A DNA stretch of 54,147 bases from Crocinitomicaceae bacterium. GTDB taxonomy: Bacteria > Bacteroidota > Bacteroidia > Flavobacteriales_D > Crocinitomicaceae. Under the pieces are notes generated by a model. That model had not been told where the DNA came from, searched no databases, and saw only the letters and a list, made by a program, of their open reading frames with translations. Location of the stretch: positions 1 to 54,147 of the forward strand of contig JAIPCC010000007.1 in NCBI GenBank assembly GCA_021738405.1. The letters run 5' to 3'. Below, one piece after another: positions 34,791 through 43,794 of the stretch (position 1 is its first letter; every line of letters starts with the position of its first letter). The position numbers and the translations under genes are program-made.

Positions 34791-35467
34791 TTGTCATTGA
34801 AGGTATATCCGACGCCTTTTATGGTACGAATATACGCATCTCCAAGCTTTTCGCGCAATTTTCTGATGTGAACATCGATAGTGCGTTCCCCAACAATGGT
34901 GTCATTGCCCCAAACAACTGCAAGTATTTGGTCGCGGTTGAATACTTTACCGGGTCTGCTTGCGAGTAGTTCGAGTAATTCAAATTCTTTTTTTGGCAAT
35001 TGTAATTCTTTTCCATCGAGCTCCACAACATAACGATCGCGGTCAATGAGGATGCTTTTTGCGCCCTCTGCACCTTCTTTGCTTTTGAGTCGACGTAAAA
35101 GCGATTCAATTTTACTGATTAATAAACGCGGTCTGATGGGTTTATTGATGTAGTCATCGGCACCGGCTTCAAAACCTGCTATTTGTGCGTAATCTTCGGT
35201 GCGCGCTGTCAAGAATGCGATAACGGGCTGAACCATGTTCAAGTCTTTTCTGATGACCTGACAAGTCTCAATACCGTCCATTTTGGGCATCATGACATCG
35301 AGTAAAATGAGCGAAGGATTGATTTGCTGCACGAGGCGGAGAGCTTCTATGCCATTGCTGGCTGTAAAAACTTTGTAGCCTTCTTTGCGCACGTTGTACG
35401 ATAAAAACTCTAAGATATCTGGTTCGTCGTCAACGATCAGTATGGTATGTCCTTTTGTATTTTCCAT
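34787..35467 (-). CDS. phoB: PhoB-type response regulator
   Basis: 226 residues: receiver domain with the acidic pair in IVDDEPDILE, the phospho-acceptor Asp in LLDVMMPKMDG, and Lys in DDYINKPIRPRLL; then a winged-helix OmpR/PhoB DNA-binding domain (LPKKEFELLELLASRPGKVF ... ERTIDVHIRKLREKLGDAYI). Co-transcribed with the kinase. The nearby T9SS and TonB-receptor genes have repeated TTAA boxes that it may bind. No promoter is evident in the 58 bases upstream, which hold the terminator of the preceding gene, so read-through could contribute. Confidence 0.87.
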   Translation of the reverse strand: MENTKGHTILIVDDEPDILEFLSYNVRKEGYKVFTASNGIEALRLVQQINPSLILLDVMMPKMDGIETCQVIRKDLNMVQPVIAFLTARTEDYAQIAGFEAGADDYINKPIRPRLLISKIESLLRRLKSKEGAEGAKSILIDRDRYVVELDGKELQLPKKEFELLELLASRPGKVFNRDQILAVVWGNDTIVGERTIDVHIRKLREKLGDAYIRTIKGVGYTFNDK

Positions 35468-35486
35468 CGTTAGTTTTGTTTAAAAA

Positions 35487-35511
35487 AAGAGGGGGCTTAA
35501 AACCCCCTCTT
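35487..35511 (-). terminator. Intrinsic terminator after the T9SS beta-helix protein gene
   Basis: A 9-bp perfect stem (AAGAGGGGG / CCCCCTCTT) with a seven-base loop and a seven-base T-run on the minus strand, 14 bases beyond the stop codon at 35526 and upstream of phoB. Confidence 0.85.
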
Positions 35512-35525
35512 GAATTGTTTGTCAA

Positions 35526-38069
35526 TTATTTGCGAATCATGAGGTGTTTGATACCTACTTGATTGGCGTTGATCAGTTGAACTGTGTAGCTTCCTGATGC
35601 GAGTTCGCTTACATTCACTGGAAGTAGAACAGAACCTACTTCAGTGATTTGTGTTGAGTAAACCAAACGACCAGTTGCGTCAGTAATGTTTAATGTACCA
35701 GCAGAGTTGTTTTCAAAAGCAACCAAAACTTGCTCAGCGGCAGGGTTAGGGTATACCATGAAGTTCAAAGCTGTAGCTTCTTGCATTCCAACTTCAATTG
35801 AGATTTCGAAAGAAGTTGTACTCGTACAGTTGCCATTGATGGCAGTAAGTACTACTGTATACGTTCCGTTTGCAGCGTAAGCATGTGCAGGAGCCGTAGC
35901 AGAAGAGTTGGTGAAGTCACCGAAATCCCAAGAGTAAGATGTTGCTCCTGTAGAAGTGTTGGTAAAGGTAACCACGTTGCCAGCACTTGTGAATGAACCT
36001 GCAGCAGTTGGTGTTGCTGTAAAGGTAATGTTTGTGGTTGCAGATTGACCAACACCGTTACAAGCGTTTGCATTGGTTACAGTAACGTATACTGCAGCTG
36101 TTGCGTTCACTTGGATAGTTTGTGTTGTTTCACCTGAAGACCATAAATAAGAATCAGCTGCGGATGCGGTAACCGTTACCACATCACCAGAACACGCTTG
36201 TGTACTAGATGCGCTGATAGTTGGAGCTGGAGCGTTAGAAACGTTCACAGAAATTGGTGTAGAAGCACTTGCACAACCGTTTGCATCAGTTACAGTAACT
36301 GAATAGTTACCTGTAGTTGAAACAGTAATCGTTGAAGTTGTTGCGTTGGTAGACCAAACGTTACCTGCACTTGCACTTGAAGTAAGGTCTACTGACCCAC
36401 CTGTACAGAATGTAGTAGAACCGCTAGCTGTAATCACTGGCGTTGCAGGAAGTGCATTGACAACTACAGTAATAGCTGCACGCATACTTTCGTCGTTGCC
36501 AACATTTGCTTGAGAAACGTAGTAAGTATAAGTTCCGGCAGTTGTTGTACTTGGTACTGGAGCTGTTGTGGTGTATGTTCCACCAGTTGCTTGTGTATAC
36601 CAACGAAGTGAGTTACCTGTAAGCGCTGTTGCTGCCAATGCAGTAGCTGTTGCACCTTGGCAGTAAGTAAAGCTATTTGTAGCAACAACTGGTGTGGCAA
36701 CAGAATAGAATTTTGCATTCATGAAGTTACCGTTAGACGCAGCAACTGAACCAGCTGCTAAACGTGCGTCAGGAGTAACTCCAAGAGCTGTAAACAAATT
36801 CACCCAATTGATTTGAGCAAGTGTTGCTGTTGTGTCGTTTCCGTCTGGGCCCATAAAAGAAAGGTAGAATGCTGCTGTAGAAGCGGCACCACCAGAAGTA
36901 CCTGCATTATAAATTGTATTCGTATTCGCAATAAAGTTACTCAAAGAGTTGTGTCCAAATACAAGGGTATCACCGTTTACATTGTTCACAACTGCTGTAC
37001 CTTCGATGGATAAGCCTTTTTCCCAACCTGTTACAAGTGTGTTGAAACAAGAGGTAGCTGTATTTCTACGCAAGCGGTAAGCTTTTTCAAATTTTTCACC
37101 AACTGGAAGTGCTGTAGTACCATTTCCTTTAGGACCTACCAATGTTCCGTTTGAGAAAATTGGTGCGGTTTTAGGTTGCGCTGTAGATCCAGCTGCATCG
37201 TTGTCAGATTCAAATGAATTAGAGTCACCAGCGGCATCAAACATGTCTTTGTCGCGAATAGAAAGGAAGAATTGAATTTTTCCTCTGTAACCGAAATCGG
37301 TATCAAAATCGTCGTCTAGACCACGGTAAGCGATAAGGTGCTTACAGTTAACTGTTCCACCAAACCATTCAAATGAGTCGTCGCCAGAGAAAGCAACTTG
37401 TACGTAATCTACGATTGTACCGCTACCCACAGAACCAAAAGTGATTCCGTTGATTTCTTTGTTTGGCTCAAGTGCAATTCCAGCAAACTCAATGCGGACA
37501 TAACGCAAAGTACCAGAGTTGTCGTTGTCGAAGTTGCCACCAAACTGAGAATCTGTAGTTGGCACAATTCCTTCGATGTTCGCAACACCACCAGGTTGGT
37601 TGTTCTTTGCCAAGCCTAATAGGACCAAACCACCCCAGTCACCTTCGTTACGAGCGCCTACGGCTTCGTTAGAAGTGAATACAATTGGGTTAGCGGCTGT
37701 TCCATCCGCGATAATTTTGGCACCACGCGTAATGAGAAGAGTACCTTGTGTGAGTTTGTCACCGCGGATGATTGTTCCTGGTGCAATAGTTAAAGTTGCA
37801 TTGTTTTTGACATAAACTTTGTTCATGAGCTTAACCACACCACTCCATGTTGTGTTGGTGGTGATGTCGGCAGAAACAGTAGTTACTGTTGCTGGGTAAG
37901 CTGTGTTTTCTGGGTCAAAATTTGCCCAGCCAGAAGTCCAGTCTGTAGCAGGCGTGTTGTCAGTTACTGGAAACGCACCACGGTAATTGGTAGGTGTCCA
38001 GAATGCATCCTGAGCCATGGCTACAGAGCCAAGACAAAGGGCAGTCAAGAGGGTGTAAATTTTTTTCAT
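35526..38069 (-). CDS. T9SS-exported beta-helix/Ig-like/PKD protein, candidate Pho regulon member
   Basis: 847 residues from MKKIYTLLTALCLGSVAMAQ (signal peptide; an in-frame ATG 24 bases earlier is less likely). The first 480 residues are a right-handed-beta-helix-like domain of a family often seen beside Bacteroidota TonB receptors (GTIIRGDKLTQGTLLITRG, GDWGGLVLLG, GDDSFEWFGGTVNCKHLI, YRGLDDDFDTDFGYRG). Ig-like repeats with paired Thr/Val strands follow, then a PKD domain (SYSWDFGDFTNSSATAPAHA) and a type A T9SS sorting domain (FMVYPNPAAEQVLVAF ... GIKHLMIRK). Repeated TTAA boxes lie upstream. Function is probably ligand capture or release at the surface. Confidence 0.82.
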   Translation of the reverse strand: MKKIYTLLTALCLGSVAMAQDAFWTPTNYRGAFPVTDNTPATDWTSGWANFDPENTAYPATVTTVSADITTNTTWSGVVKLMNKVYVKNNATLTIAPGTIIRGDKLTQGTLLITRGAKIIADGTAANPIVFTSNEAVGARNEGDWGGLVLLGLAKNNQPGGVANIEGIVPTTDSQFGGNFDNDNSGTLRYVRIEFAGIALEPNKEINGITFGSVGSGTIVDYVQVAFSGDDSFEWFGGTVNCKHLIAYRGLDDDFDTDFGYRGKIQFFLSIRDKDMFDAAGDSNSFESDNDAAGSTAQPKTAPIFSNGTLVGPKGNGTTALPVGEKFEKAYRLRRNTATSCFNTLVTGWEKGLSIEGTAVVNNVNGDTLVFGHNSLSNFIANTNTIYNAGTSGGAASTAAFYLSFMGPDGNDTTATLAQINWVNLFTALGVTPDARLAAGSVAASNGNFMNAKFYSVATPVVATNSFTYCQGATATALAATALTGNSLRWYTQATGGTYTTTAPVPSTTTAGTYTYYVSQANVGNDESMRAAITVVVNALPATPVITASGSTTFCTGGSVDLTSSASAGNVWSTNATTSTITVSTTGNYSVTVTDANGCASASTPISVNVSNAPAPTISASSTQACSGDVVTVTASAADSYLWSSGETTQTIQVNATAAVYVTVTNANACNGVGQSATTNITFTATPTAAGSFTSAGNVVTFTNTSTGATSYSWDFGDFTNSSATAPAHAYAANGTYTVVLTAINGNCTSTTSFEISIEVGMQEATALNFMVYPNPAAEQVLVAFENNSAGTLNITDATGRLVYSTQITEVGSVLLPVNVSELASGSYTVQLINANQVGIKHLMIRK

Positions 38070-38090
38070 CTTTTTAAATTTTGTATGCCG

Positions 38091-38178
38091 CAAAGTTCCT
38101 GCGTTATCAGTCGGGTTAAGTTATAGCTCCCTTAAGTTTGCTTTAAATGTGTGTTAAGCATTTGAAACAATTCCTTAA
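38091..38178 (-). promoter_or_regulatory. Candidate Pho box and promoter of the T9SS beta-helix gene
   Basis: TTAA words stand at 38132, 38143 and 38154 (11-base period) and at 38175 (21 further), within CTTAAGTT, TTTAAATG, GTTAAGCA and CTTAACAT on the plus strand; another is at 38116. A -7-like GAACTTTG (minus strand, 38098-38091) lies between them and the ATG at 38069. The spacing 11, 11, 21 is the same as upstream of the TonB-receptor gene. The box resembles Pho boxes of PhoB-family regulators (CTTAAC- or TTAACA-type repeats, 11-bp period). Confidence 0.55.
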
Positions 38179-38188
38179 CATTGACAAC

Positions 38189-41038
38189 TTAGAACTTGTA
38201 TTTGAAGTTCAAGGTAATCGTTTGTCCAAAGGTGATTTCTTGCCAAGCGCTATCCACGCCTTTGTCATAGCGTTTGTTCTTGTTGATATCTTGGAAGAAA
38301 ACTAAATCCTGCGCAAGAAGGTCTGCACAATTTAGTTTGAGCTCGTATTTGTCATTCCAAGTCTTGCCAATTTGGAAGTCGAGTACGTGGCGGCCGTTTT
38401 CCCAAACACTTGGTTCTTGGATGCTGCCCGCAATAGCAATGCGCTGCCCAACATAGTTGTATGAGAAATTCACAACAAGGTCTTTTTGACTTTCGTAGAA
38501 GAGACCTACATTCAAGATGTACGGAGACTGACCCTGTAATGGTCTTGTAGACCCTGGATATTCTTCGAGGCCTGCAAATGCGCTGAGGTCAGCAGCTGAG
38601 CGGATCAAAGAGGCATTGGTATAGAATGTAGTTCTGGAGAAAATAGAATTGGAATCTGTACGATTCATCCAGCCTAAATTCATGCGGTACTCAAGTTCGG
38701 CACCGTAGCTTGTAGCCTTTGAAATGTTATTGAAATATAATTCAGGGGTTCCGGATGTTCCGGTTCTGAGCAATAATTCAATCGGATTCTCGAAGGTTTT
38801 GTAAAAACCAGAAACACTGATCACCTGACCTTTCCCTGGGAAATATTCCAAGCGGGTATCGTAGTTATTGATGGTGGCGCGCTTGAGTTGTGGATTTCCA
38901 GACGCTAAGTTGTCGTTGAGGAAGTTATAAAAAGTAAACGGTGCAAGTTCACGGAACTCCGGACGGCTTACCGTACGTGCAGCACTTGCTCTCCACTGAA
39001 AGCGCGTAGTAAATTTGTAAGTTAAGTTAAGCGAAGGCAAAAGGTCAATAACGGTGGTATCTAGATATTTATCTGCATTTGAACCAAATTCAACGTAATG
39101 AAACTTTTGTTGGTAAGCCTCTGCGCGCACACCACCTACAACACGAAGCTTGCTGAACACTTTCGTATCGATCATGGCATAAACTGCGTTGAGTAAAGAG
39201 GATGCATCGTAGCTGTCGTCAACGTTTGTACCTTCTTCTAGCTTGAAACCTCCATCTCCATTGGCCATTAAACCAAGGTTTTCACTCGAAAAAATTTGGT
39301 CTTCAGGCTGCAATAACAAATTAGAATTGAAAGAAGATGAACCTGCTGGGTCGTATTTTGAAAAGCCGAGGTTGCGCGCTGCGAAGTCACGGCCTCTGTA
39401 CTGATGGAAGCCACCAAATTTAAGGTAGTTTTTAGAGTCGTCTCCACCAACTTGCTTGCTGAGGTCATAGCGTGCACTTGCAATATTTTCACTCATGGTA
39501 GACCAGAACATATTACCTGCACCAAGGGTAGAGATGTCGTTGTTCTGAACAACTGCAAAATAAGGCAAAGTGGTATCTACTTGCTGATAAACCATACGGC
39601 GCAAAAATGGGATATCGCGCTTCACGTTACTGTAACCAACTGTCCAGTTGAATTTCCAGTCGTCTTTGAAGTCATGCTTGCCAAGTAGTTGCGTTGTGAG
39701 CAAGTTGTTTTGGGTATACCAGATGTTGGTAGAACGCTCATTGTACATCGATTCGATGTCCATGTCGCGCTTTCCTTGACGGGTGTTGACTTTGTCGTCA
39801 GAGGAAACCGAGTAAAGTGTTTTGAGTTGTATTTCGGTTCTTTTGCTCAGATCAAATTTCAAGTTGAGTAAGCCTGTATTGAGAATCGATTTGGTATAGG
39901 CAGAATCTATGAGTTCGTTTTTAGTCACAACACCTCCGACTTGTTCTTCAAATTCGCGTCGGGTTACCAAGCTAAAATTATTGGCGTTGCTGTAAGAGTA
40001 AGCAAACACATAAGACAGGCTTTTTTTGTCTTGTAGTTTGACTTTATTGCCCACACTGTATTGCAGACTACCGTTTGGCAAAGCTGTACCGCGTTGAGTG
40101 GACCAATTTGAAGGGATTAACTTAGCTAAATCAGCTTTTTGCTGCGCAGTTAAGGAGGCAAAATCAGCGGTATTTGGAAGGCCATCAGGAATTGCTCTTG
40201 CATTGGTGCCAAAGCCCGAAATATCGCTTGCTCCGCCGTTGTAGGTCTTGAAGTCCTTGAGGGTACTGATGGTATTGTAGCCCATTCCGATTTGAATATT
40301 TTGAAATTTTTCTGATCTAGGTTCAACCGTTTTGATATCGATCACACCACCCGCAAATTCTCCGGGTAATTCAGGCGTTGCACTTTTCATGATGAAAAGA
40401 TTCTCTAGCATGTTTGACGGAAAGATGTCAAAAGAGAAGGCCTTGCGGTCGCTTTCTGTACTTGGTAGCGGCGCACCATTGATGAGCGCAAAGTTATAGC
40501 GGTCAGAGAGCCCGCGAACGACTACAAATTTGTTGTCCTGAACACTCGCGCCACTGACGCGTTTGAAAACCTGAGAAACACGTGAGTCTGGCGTCTTGAT
40601 GAATGTATTTTTATTGATACCGTCGACAACGCCCGCTTGATTGATTTGCATTTTGGTCACCTCCATGTCACCTTTGTTCTTGTCTGATTTGCGCTCCACG
40701 CGGACATCACCGGTTGTTTGAGACTTTGTTTTGAGGACAGATTGGGTGTTAGCGGTTTGACCTTCAGTTACAATGATGTTTTCTGCTTTGAAAGTTTCAT
40801 AACCTGGCGCTTTGATTTCTACAGTGTATGTTCCGGCAGCGAGTGCACTGAAAAGAAAAGTACCTTTTTCGAGATCAATGGTCGCTTTATTAGCAATGTT
40901 TAAACGAACGGTAAATTCTTTAACCGGGTTGTTGTTGTCGTCTTGAACAGTGCCAGCAATGGCGCCTGTTTGTGCAGTAGCAGTACTTGAAATTAATCCA
41001 ACGAATAATAGGGTGAGGGCAAGTGTAAAATACTTCAT
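38189..41038 (-). CDS. TonB-dependent outer-membrane receptor
   Basis: 949 residues: signal peptide (MKYFTLALTLLFVGLISSTATAQ), a carboxypeptidase-regulatory-like Ig domain (GAIAGTVQDDNNNPVKEF, about 24-105), the plug domain (SRVSQVFKRVSGASVQDNKF, VVRGLSDRYNFALINGAPLP, ELPGEFAGGVIDIKT), then the 22-strand barrel ending in FGQTITLNFKYKF with terminal Phe. It imports a ligand using TonB energy. The ligand is not readable, but the adjoining PhoBR genes and shared upstream boxes suggest a phosphate-containing compound. It lies 119 bases upstream of the T9SS beta-helix gene. Confidence 0.92.
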   Translation of the reverse strand: MKYFTLALTLLFVGLISSTATAQTGAIAGTVQDDNNNPVKEFTVRLNIANKATIDLEKGTFLFSALAAGTYTVEIKAPGYETFKAENIIVTEGQTANTQSVLKTKSQTTGDVRVERKSDKNKGDMEVTKMQINQAGVVDGINKNTFIKTPDSRVSQVFKRVSGASVQDNKFVVVRGLSDRYNFALINGAPLPSTESDRKAFSFDIFPSNMLENLFIMKSATPELPGEFAGGVIDIKTVEPRSEKFQNIQIGMGYNTISTLKDFKTYNGGASDISGFGTNARAIPDGLPNTADFASLTAQQKADLAKLIPSNWSTQRGTALPNGSLQYSVGNKVKLQDKKSLSYVFAYSYSNANNFSLVTRREFEEQVGGVVTKNELIDSAYTKSILNTGLLNLKFDLSKRTEIQLKTLYSVSSDDKVNTRQGKRDMDIESMYNERSTNIWYTQNNLLTTQLLGKHDFKDDWKFNWTVGYSNVKRDIPFLRRMVYQQVDTTLPYFAVVQNNDISTLGAGNMFWSTMSENIASARYDLSKQVGGDDSKNYLKFGGFHQYRGRDFAARNLGFSKYDPAGSSSFNSNLLLQPEDQIFSSENLGLMANGDGGFKLEEGTNVDDSYDASSLLNAVYAMIDTKVFSKLRVVGGVRAEAYQQKFHYVEFGSNADKYLDTTVIDLLPSLNLTYKFTTRFQWRASAARTVSRPEFRELAPFTFYNFLNDNLASGNPQLKRATINNYDTRLEYFPGKGQVISVSGFYKTFENPIELLLRTGTSGTPELYFNNISKATSYGAELEYRMNLGWMNRTDSNSIFSRTTFYTNASLIRSAADLSAFAGLEEYPGSTRPLQGQSPYILNVGLFYESQKDLVVNFSYNYVGQRIAIAGSIQEPSVWENGRHVLDFQIGKTWNDKYELKLNCADLLAQDLVFFQDINKNKRYDKGVDSAWQEITFGQTITLNFKYKF

Positions 41039-41060
41039 TTGTTAGCTTTAAATATTAGTG

Positions 41061-41148
41061 CAAAGGTCAATTTGTATCTTGACGACTACATTAATCAAAG
41101 ATTAATAAAGCATTAATAAGCCGCGTTATTTTGTTAACATTAGCTTAA
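41061..41148 (-). promoter_or_regulatory. Candidate Pho box and promoter of the TonB-dependent receptor gene
   Basis: On the plus strand three near-identical 11-base repeats ATTAATCAAAG, ATTAATAAAGC and ATTAATAAGCC begin at 41090, 41101 and 41112; then GTTAACAT (41133) and CTTAACAC (41144). The TTAA cores are at 41091, 41102, 41113, 41134 and 41145: 11, 11, 21, 11 apart. A -7-like GACCTTTG (minus strand, 41068-41061) sits 22 bases before the ATG at 41038. The same arrangement precedes the T9SS gene. Confidence 0.6.
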
Positions 41149-41175
41149 CACAAGTGCCAAATACCTTGAAATACA

Positions 41176-41201
41176 AAAGGGAGGCTTATGGGCCTCCCTT
41201 T
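41176..41201 (-). terminator. Intrinsic terminator after the OmpA-family gene
   Basis: A perfect 10-bp stem (AAAGGGAGGC / GCCTCCCTTT) with a six-base loop and a short T-run on the minus strand, 22 bases past the OmpA stop. Confidence 0.85.
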
Positions 41202-41223
41202 CTCAGTTTTGATATTTTGTTGT

Positions 41224-43794
41224 TTATTCGATAACGATTTTCATCTCGACGCGTCGGTTTTTCTGACGGCCTTCAGGCGTATCGTTGGTAGCGATTGGCT
41301 TGGTTTCGCCGAAGTAAAGCGTTAGCAAACGCGCTTCATCTACTCCTTGACTGATCAGATACGCCTTGAGCGCCTCTGCACGTTTTTTAGAGAGTACCAA
41401 GTTGCCGTTGTCGTCGCCGACGTTATCGGTATGGCCTGCAATTTCGAGTTTCCAGGTTGTTTTTTTCTTGAGCACTTCTGCAAGTTCGTTAAGCGAAGGT
41501 TTAGAGCTCTCAAAAATGATGTCTTTGCCCGATTCAAACTCGAGGTTGTCAAAGGCTGTTTTGAGCACTTCAATGACCGCTTGCTCAATAACTGGGCAGC
41601 CCTTGTTGGATTTAGGCCCCGGTGTGTTCGGACAGTCGTCGTCTTTGTCGAGCAAACCATCGGCATCGGAGTCTTTGTAAGGGCAGCCTTTGTTGGCTTT
41701 TGGCCCGGCGAGGTTCGGACAGTCGTCGTCTTTGTCGAGTAAACCATCGGCATCGGTGTCTGGCCAAGGACAGCCTTGGTTTTCTTTCGGACCAGCTACC
41801 GTTGGGCAGTTGTCTACATAGTCAAATAGACCGTCGTTGTCTTGGTCTGGGCAGCCTTGATTTTCTTTCGGGCCCGCATTTTCTGGGCAAACATCTTCGG
41901 CATCTGTAAGGCCATCGCCATCTTTGTCCGGACAACCTTTCAAGGCCACCACGCCGGCCACAGTTGGGCAAGCGTCTTCTGAGTCGATGATTTTGTCGCC
42001 GTCGGTGTCTGGGCAACCATTGAATTCCTTGAGGCCGGCCACAGTAGGGCAGGCATCTTCTGAGTCAATGATTTTGTCGCCGTCGGTGTCTGGGCAGCCT
42101 TTGAATTCTTTGAGGCCAGCAACCGTAACGCAAGCATCTTCTGAATCTGGAATGCCATCGCCGTCGGTATCTGGGCAACCTAAGAAAGCCCAAGTGCCTG
42201 GTACATTTTTACACTCGTCCATTTTGTCGGAGACTTTGTCTTTGTCTTTGTCCTTGACGCGGTGGTATAATATAGGTAAGCGCAAGCCTGCGTAAAAATC
42301 AACGCCGCTGATTTCGCCTTTTGCACGCAGCAAATGCATGTCGTTCATGCCTAAAATTACTGGCCCGATGCGAGTTGCCAAGCCAGTGCGCAAGCCACTG
42401 TATTTATTGTAGGCGATAGGGAAGTAAAGGCCGAAGTAAGGGCTGTCAAAGCTTGGCGTCAGGGAGAGTTGGCTGGCCACGTTTACTTTGGTGTCCTTGT
42501 TTTTAGGAATCATGTTGAGCATGGCCGTTGCGTTCACATAAAAGTAGCTCCAAATGTGGTAGTCTAGTTGCAAACTCATGGCTGTCGGCGTGCGCATGAG
42601 ATATGTTTGCGAAGGATCTTGTAGCGAAACCCATTCAGTGTTGCCCGCAGCAGTAGATTCATTGATCAGGGAATCGATGACCATATCAAAAGATTCTAAA
42701 TCTGTAGAGCTATCGAAACGACGCAAATCAAAAAGCGAGCTTGAATTCACCACAAAGTTGCGGCTTAAACCACCTTTCGTAAATTTCATGCCGCCCATGT
42801 CCAGCATCGAAAAACCGACGCGCGCCTTGTATTTGTTTTCGTTGCGCATCCAGAGGTCGGTTTTGCCGTCCATGTCGTATTTATATTTGGCGTAATTCGG
42901 GCGCCATTCGTATACTGCGCCTAAATCGAGACCGAAGCCAATGGAGCCCGGTTTGAGGTAGCTCGCGATATTATTTTGATCGATTTGGCCATTGACGCCA
43001 GCCGATATGAAATCGCCAACTTCTTTGGAATACCCATAGTCAAATGTGCCGGCAAGGTACTGCGAGGTATCTTCATTGATGAGGTTGTAACTAAAATCTT
43101 TGGTATGCACATAAGCACTCGCAAAGCCGAGCAAGATTTTTGGGCTGATGCCAATTTTTAAGAAGTGTTCTTTGTTGTCGATGAGTACTTGGCTATAATT
43201 GAAGCCGATTTCGCTCCAGGTCATGTGGTTCACATTGACGAGTTCCTCATTGAGCTGCATGTTCCATAGGGCAGGATACTCCAAGCCTTCTTCAGACAAA
43301 ACGGCCAATTTAGGATCCATGTTGTCGACGTTGGTAATCGAGCGCAAATTGGCATAAATACCTAATGAACGTTTTTCACCGATATGAAAAGCCAAATTAA
43401 ATAAGTCGAGTCTGAAGTTGATATTGGCTCCTAAAACGCCATTGGAGCCTGCGTTGTAATTGCGCACTATGAGGCGATCGATAAACGTTGACGACGGATA
43501 AGCCCAAGCGTCGAGCACGGCGGTATCGGTCAGGGATTTGGCCCACCAATAGCCACCGTTTCCTTGTTCAGCGCGCATGGCATCAGCGGAGAAGTAAGCA
43601 AAATTTTGATAGGTAAATAGGTTCAAAGCGGGTAGGGCTAAGTCCATTTTGTAGCGCCCATCTACAAAAGATGCCGGATTGACTAAATTGCCCATCGCGC
43701 CTGCGTAGTTACTCGAGCTCACACCCAAATATGCCTGCGCTTGTACTTGTAAGCTGCTGATGAGCAATAAAAATGACCAGGTTAATTTTCTCAT
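41224..43794 (-). CDS. DUF5723/TSP3/OmpA outer-membrane protein
   Basis: 856 residues: signal peptide (MRKLTWSFLLLISSLQVQAQ), an N-terminal barrel-like DUF5723 region (YLGVSSSNYAGAMGNLVNPA opening, to about 510), eight thrombospondin type-3 calcium-binding repeats (DTDGDGIPDSEDAC type, about 515-730), and a C-terminal OmpA peptidoglycan-binding domain (IAGHTDNVGDDNGNLVLSKK, RAEALKAYLISQGVDEARL). It would tie the outer membrane to the cell wall. It overlaps the upstream gene by four bases and ends the rnhB operon at a clear terminator. Confidence 0.88.
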   Translation of the reverse strand: MRKLTWSFLLLISSLQVQAQAYLGVSSSNYAGAMGNLVNPASFVDGRYKMDLALPALNLFTYQNFAYFSADAMRAEQGNGGYWWAKSLTDTAVLDAWAYPSSTFIDRLIVRNYNAGSNGVLGANINFRLDLFNLAFHIGEKRSLGIYANLRSITNVDNMDPKLAVLSEEGLEYPALWNMQLNEELVNVNHMTWSEIGFNYSQVLIDNKEHFLKIGISPKILLGFASAYVHTKDFSYNLINEDTSQYLAGTFDYGYSKEVGDFISAGVNGQIDQNNIASYLKPGSIGFGLDLGAVYEWRPNYAKYKYDMDGKTDLWMRNENKYKARVGFSMLDMGGMKFTKGGLSRNFVVNSSSLFDLRRFDSSTDLESFDMVIDSLINESTAAGNTEWVSLQDPSQTYLMRTPTAMSLQLDYHIWSYFYVNATAMLNMIPKNKDTKVNVASQLSLTPSFDSPYFGLYFPIAYNKYSGLRTGLATRIGPVILGMNDMHLLRAKGEISGVDFYAGLRLPILYHRVKDKDKDKVSDKMDECKNVPGTWAFLGCPDTDGDGIPDSEDACVTVAGLKEFKGCPDTDGDKIIDSEDACPTVAGLKEFNGCPDTDGDKIIDSEDACPTVAGVVALKGCPDKDGDGLTDAEDVCPENAGPKENQGCPDQDNDGLFDYVDNCPTVAGPKENQGCPWPDTDADGLLDKDDDCPNLAGPKANKGCPYKDSDADGLLDKDDDCPNTPGPKSNKGCPVIEQAVIEVLKTAFDNLEFESGKDIIFESSKPSLNELAEVLKKKTTWKLEIAGHTDNVGDDNGNLVLSKKRAEALKAYLISQGVDEARLLTLYFGETKPIATNDTPEGRQKNRRVEMKIVIE
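41594..42250 (-). repeat. Tandem repeats coding thrombospondin type-3 units
   Basis: Eight units of about 81-87 bases, each coding an Asp-rich loop ending in GCP. Units 2-4 are nearly identical (for example ATGATTTTGTCGCCGTCGGT occurs twice, around 41990 and 42068), pointing to recent duplication or conversion; the outer units are more diverged. Confidence 0.85.
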
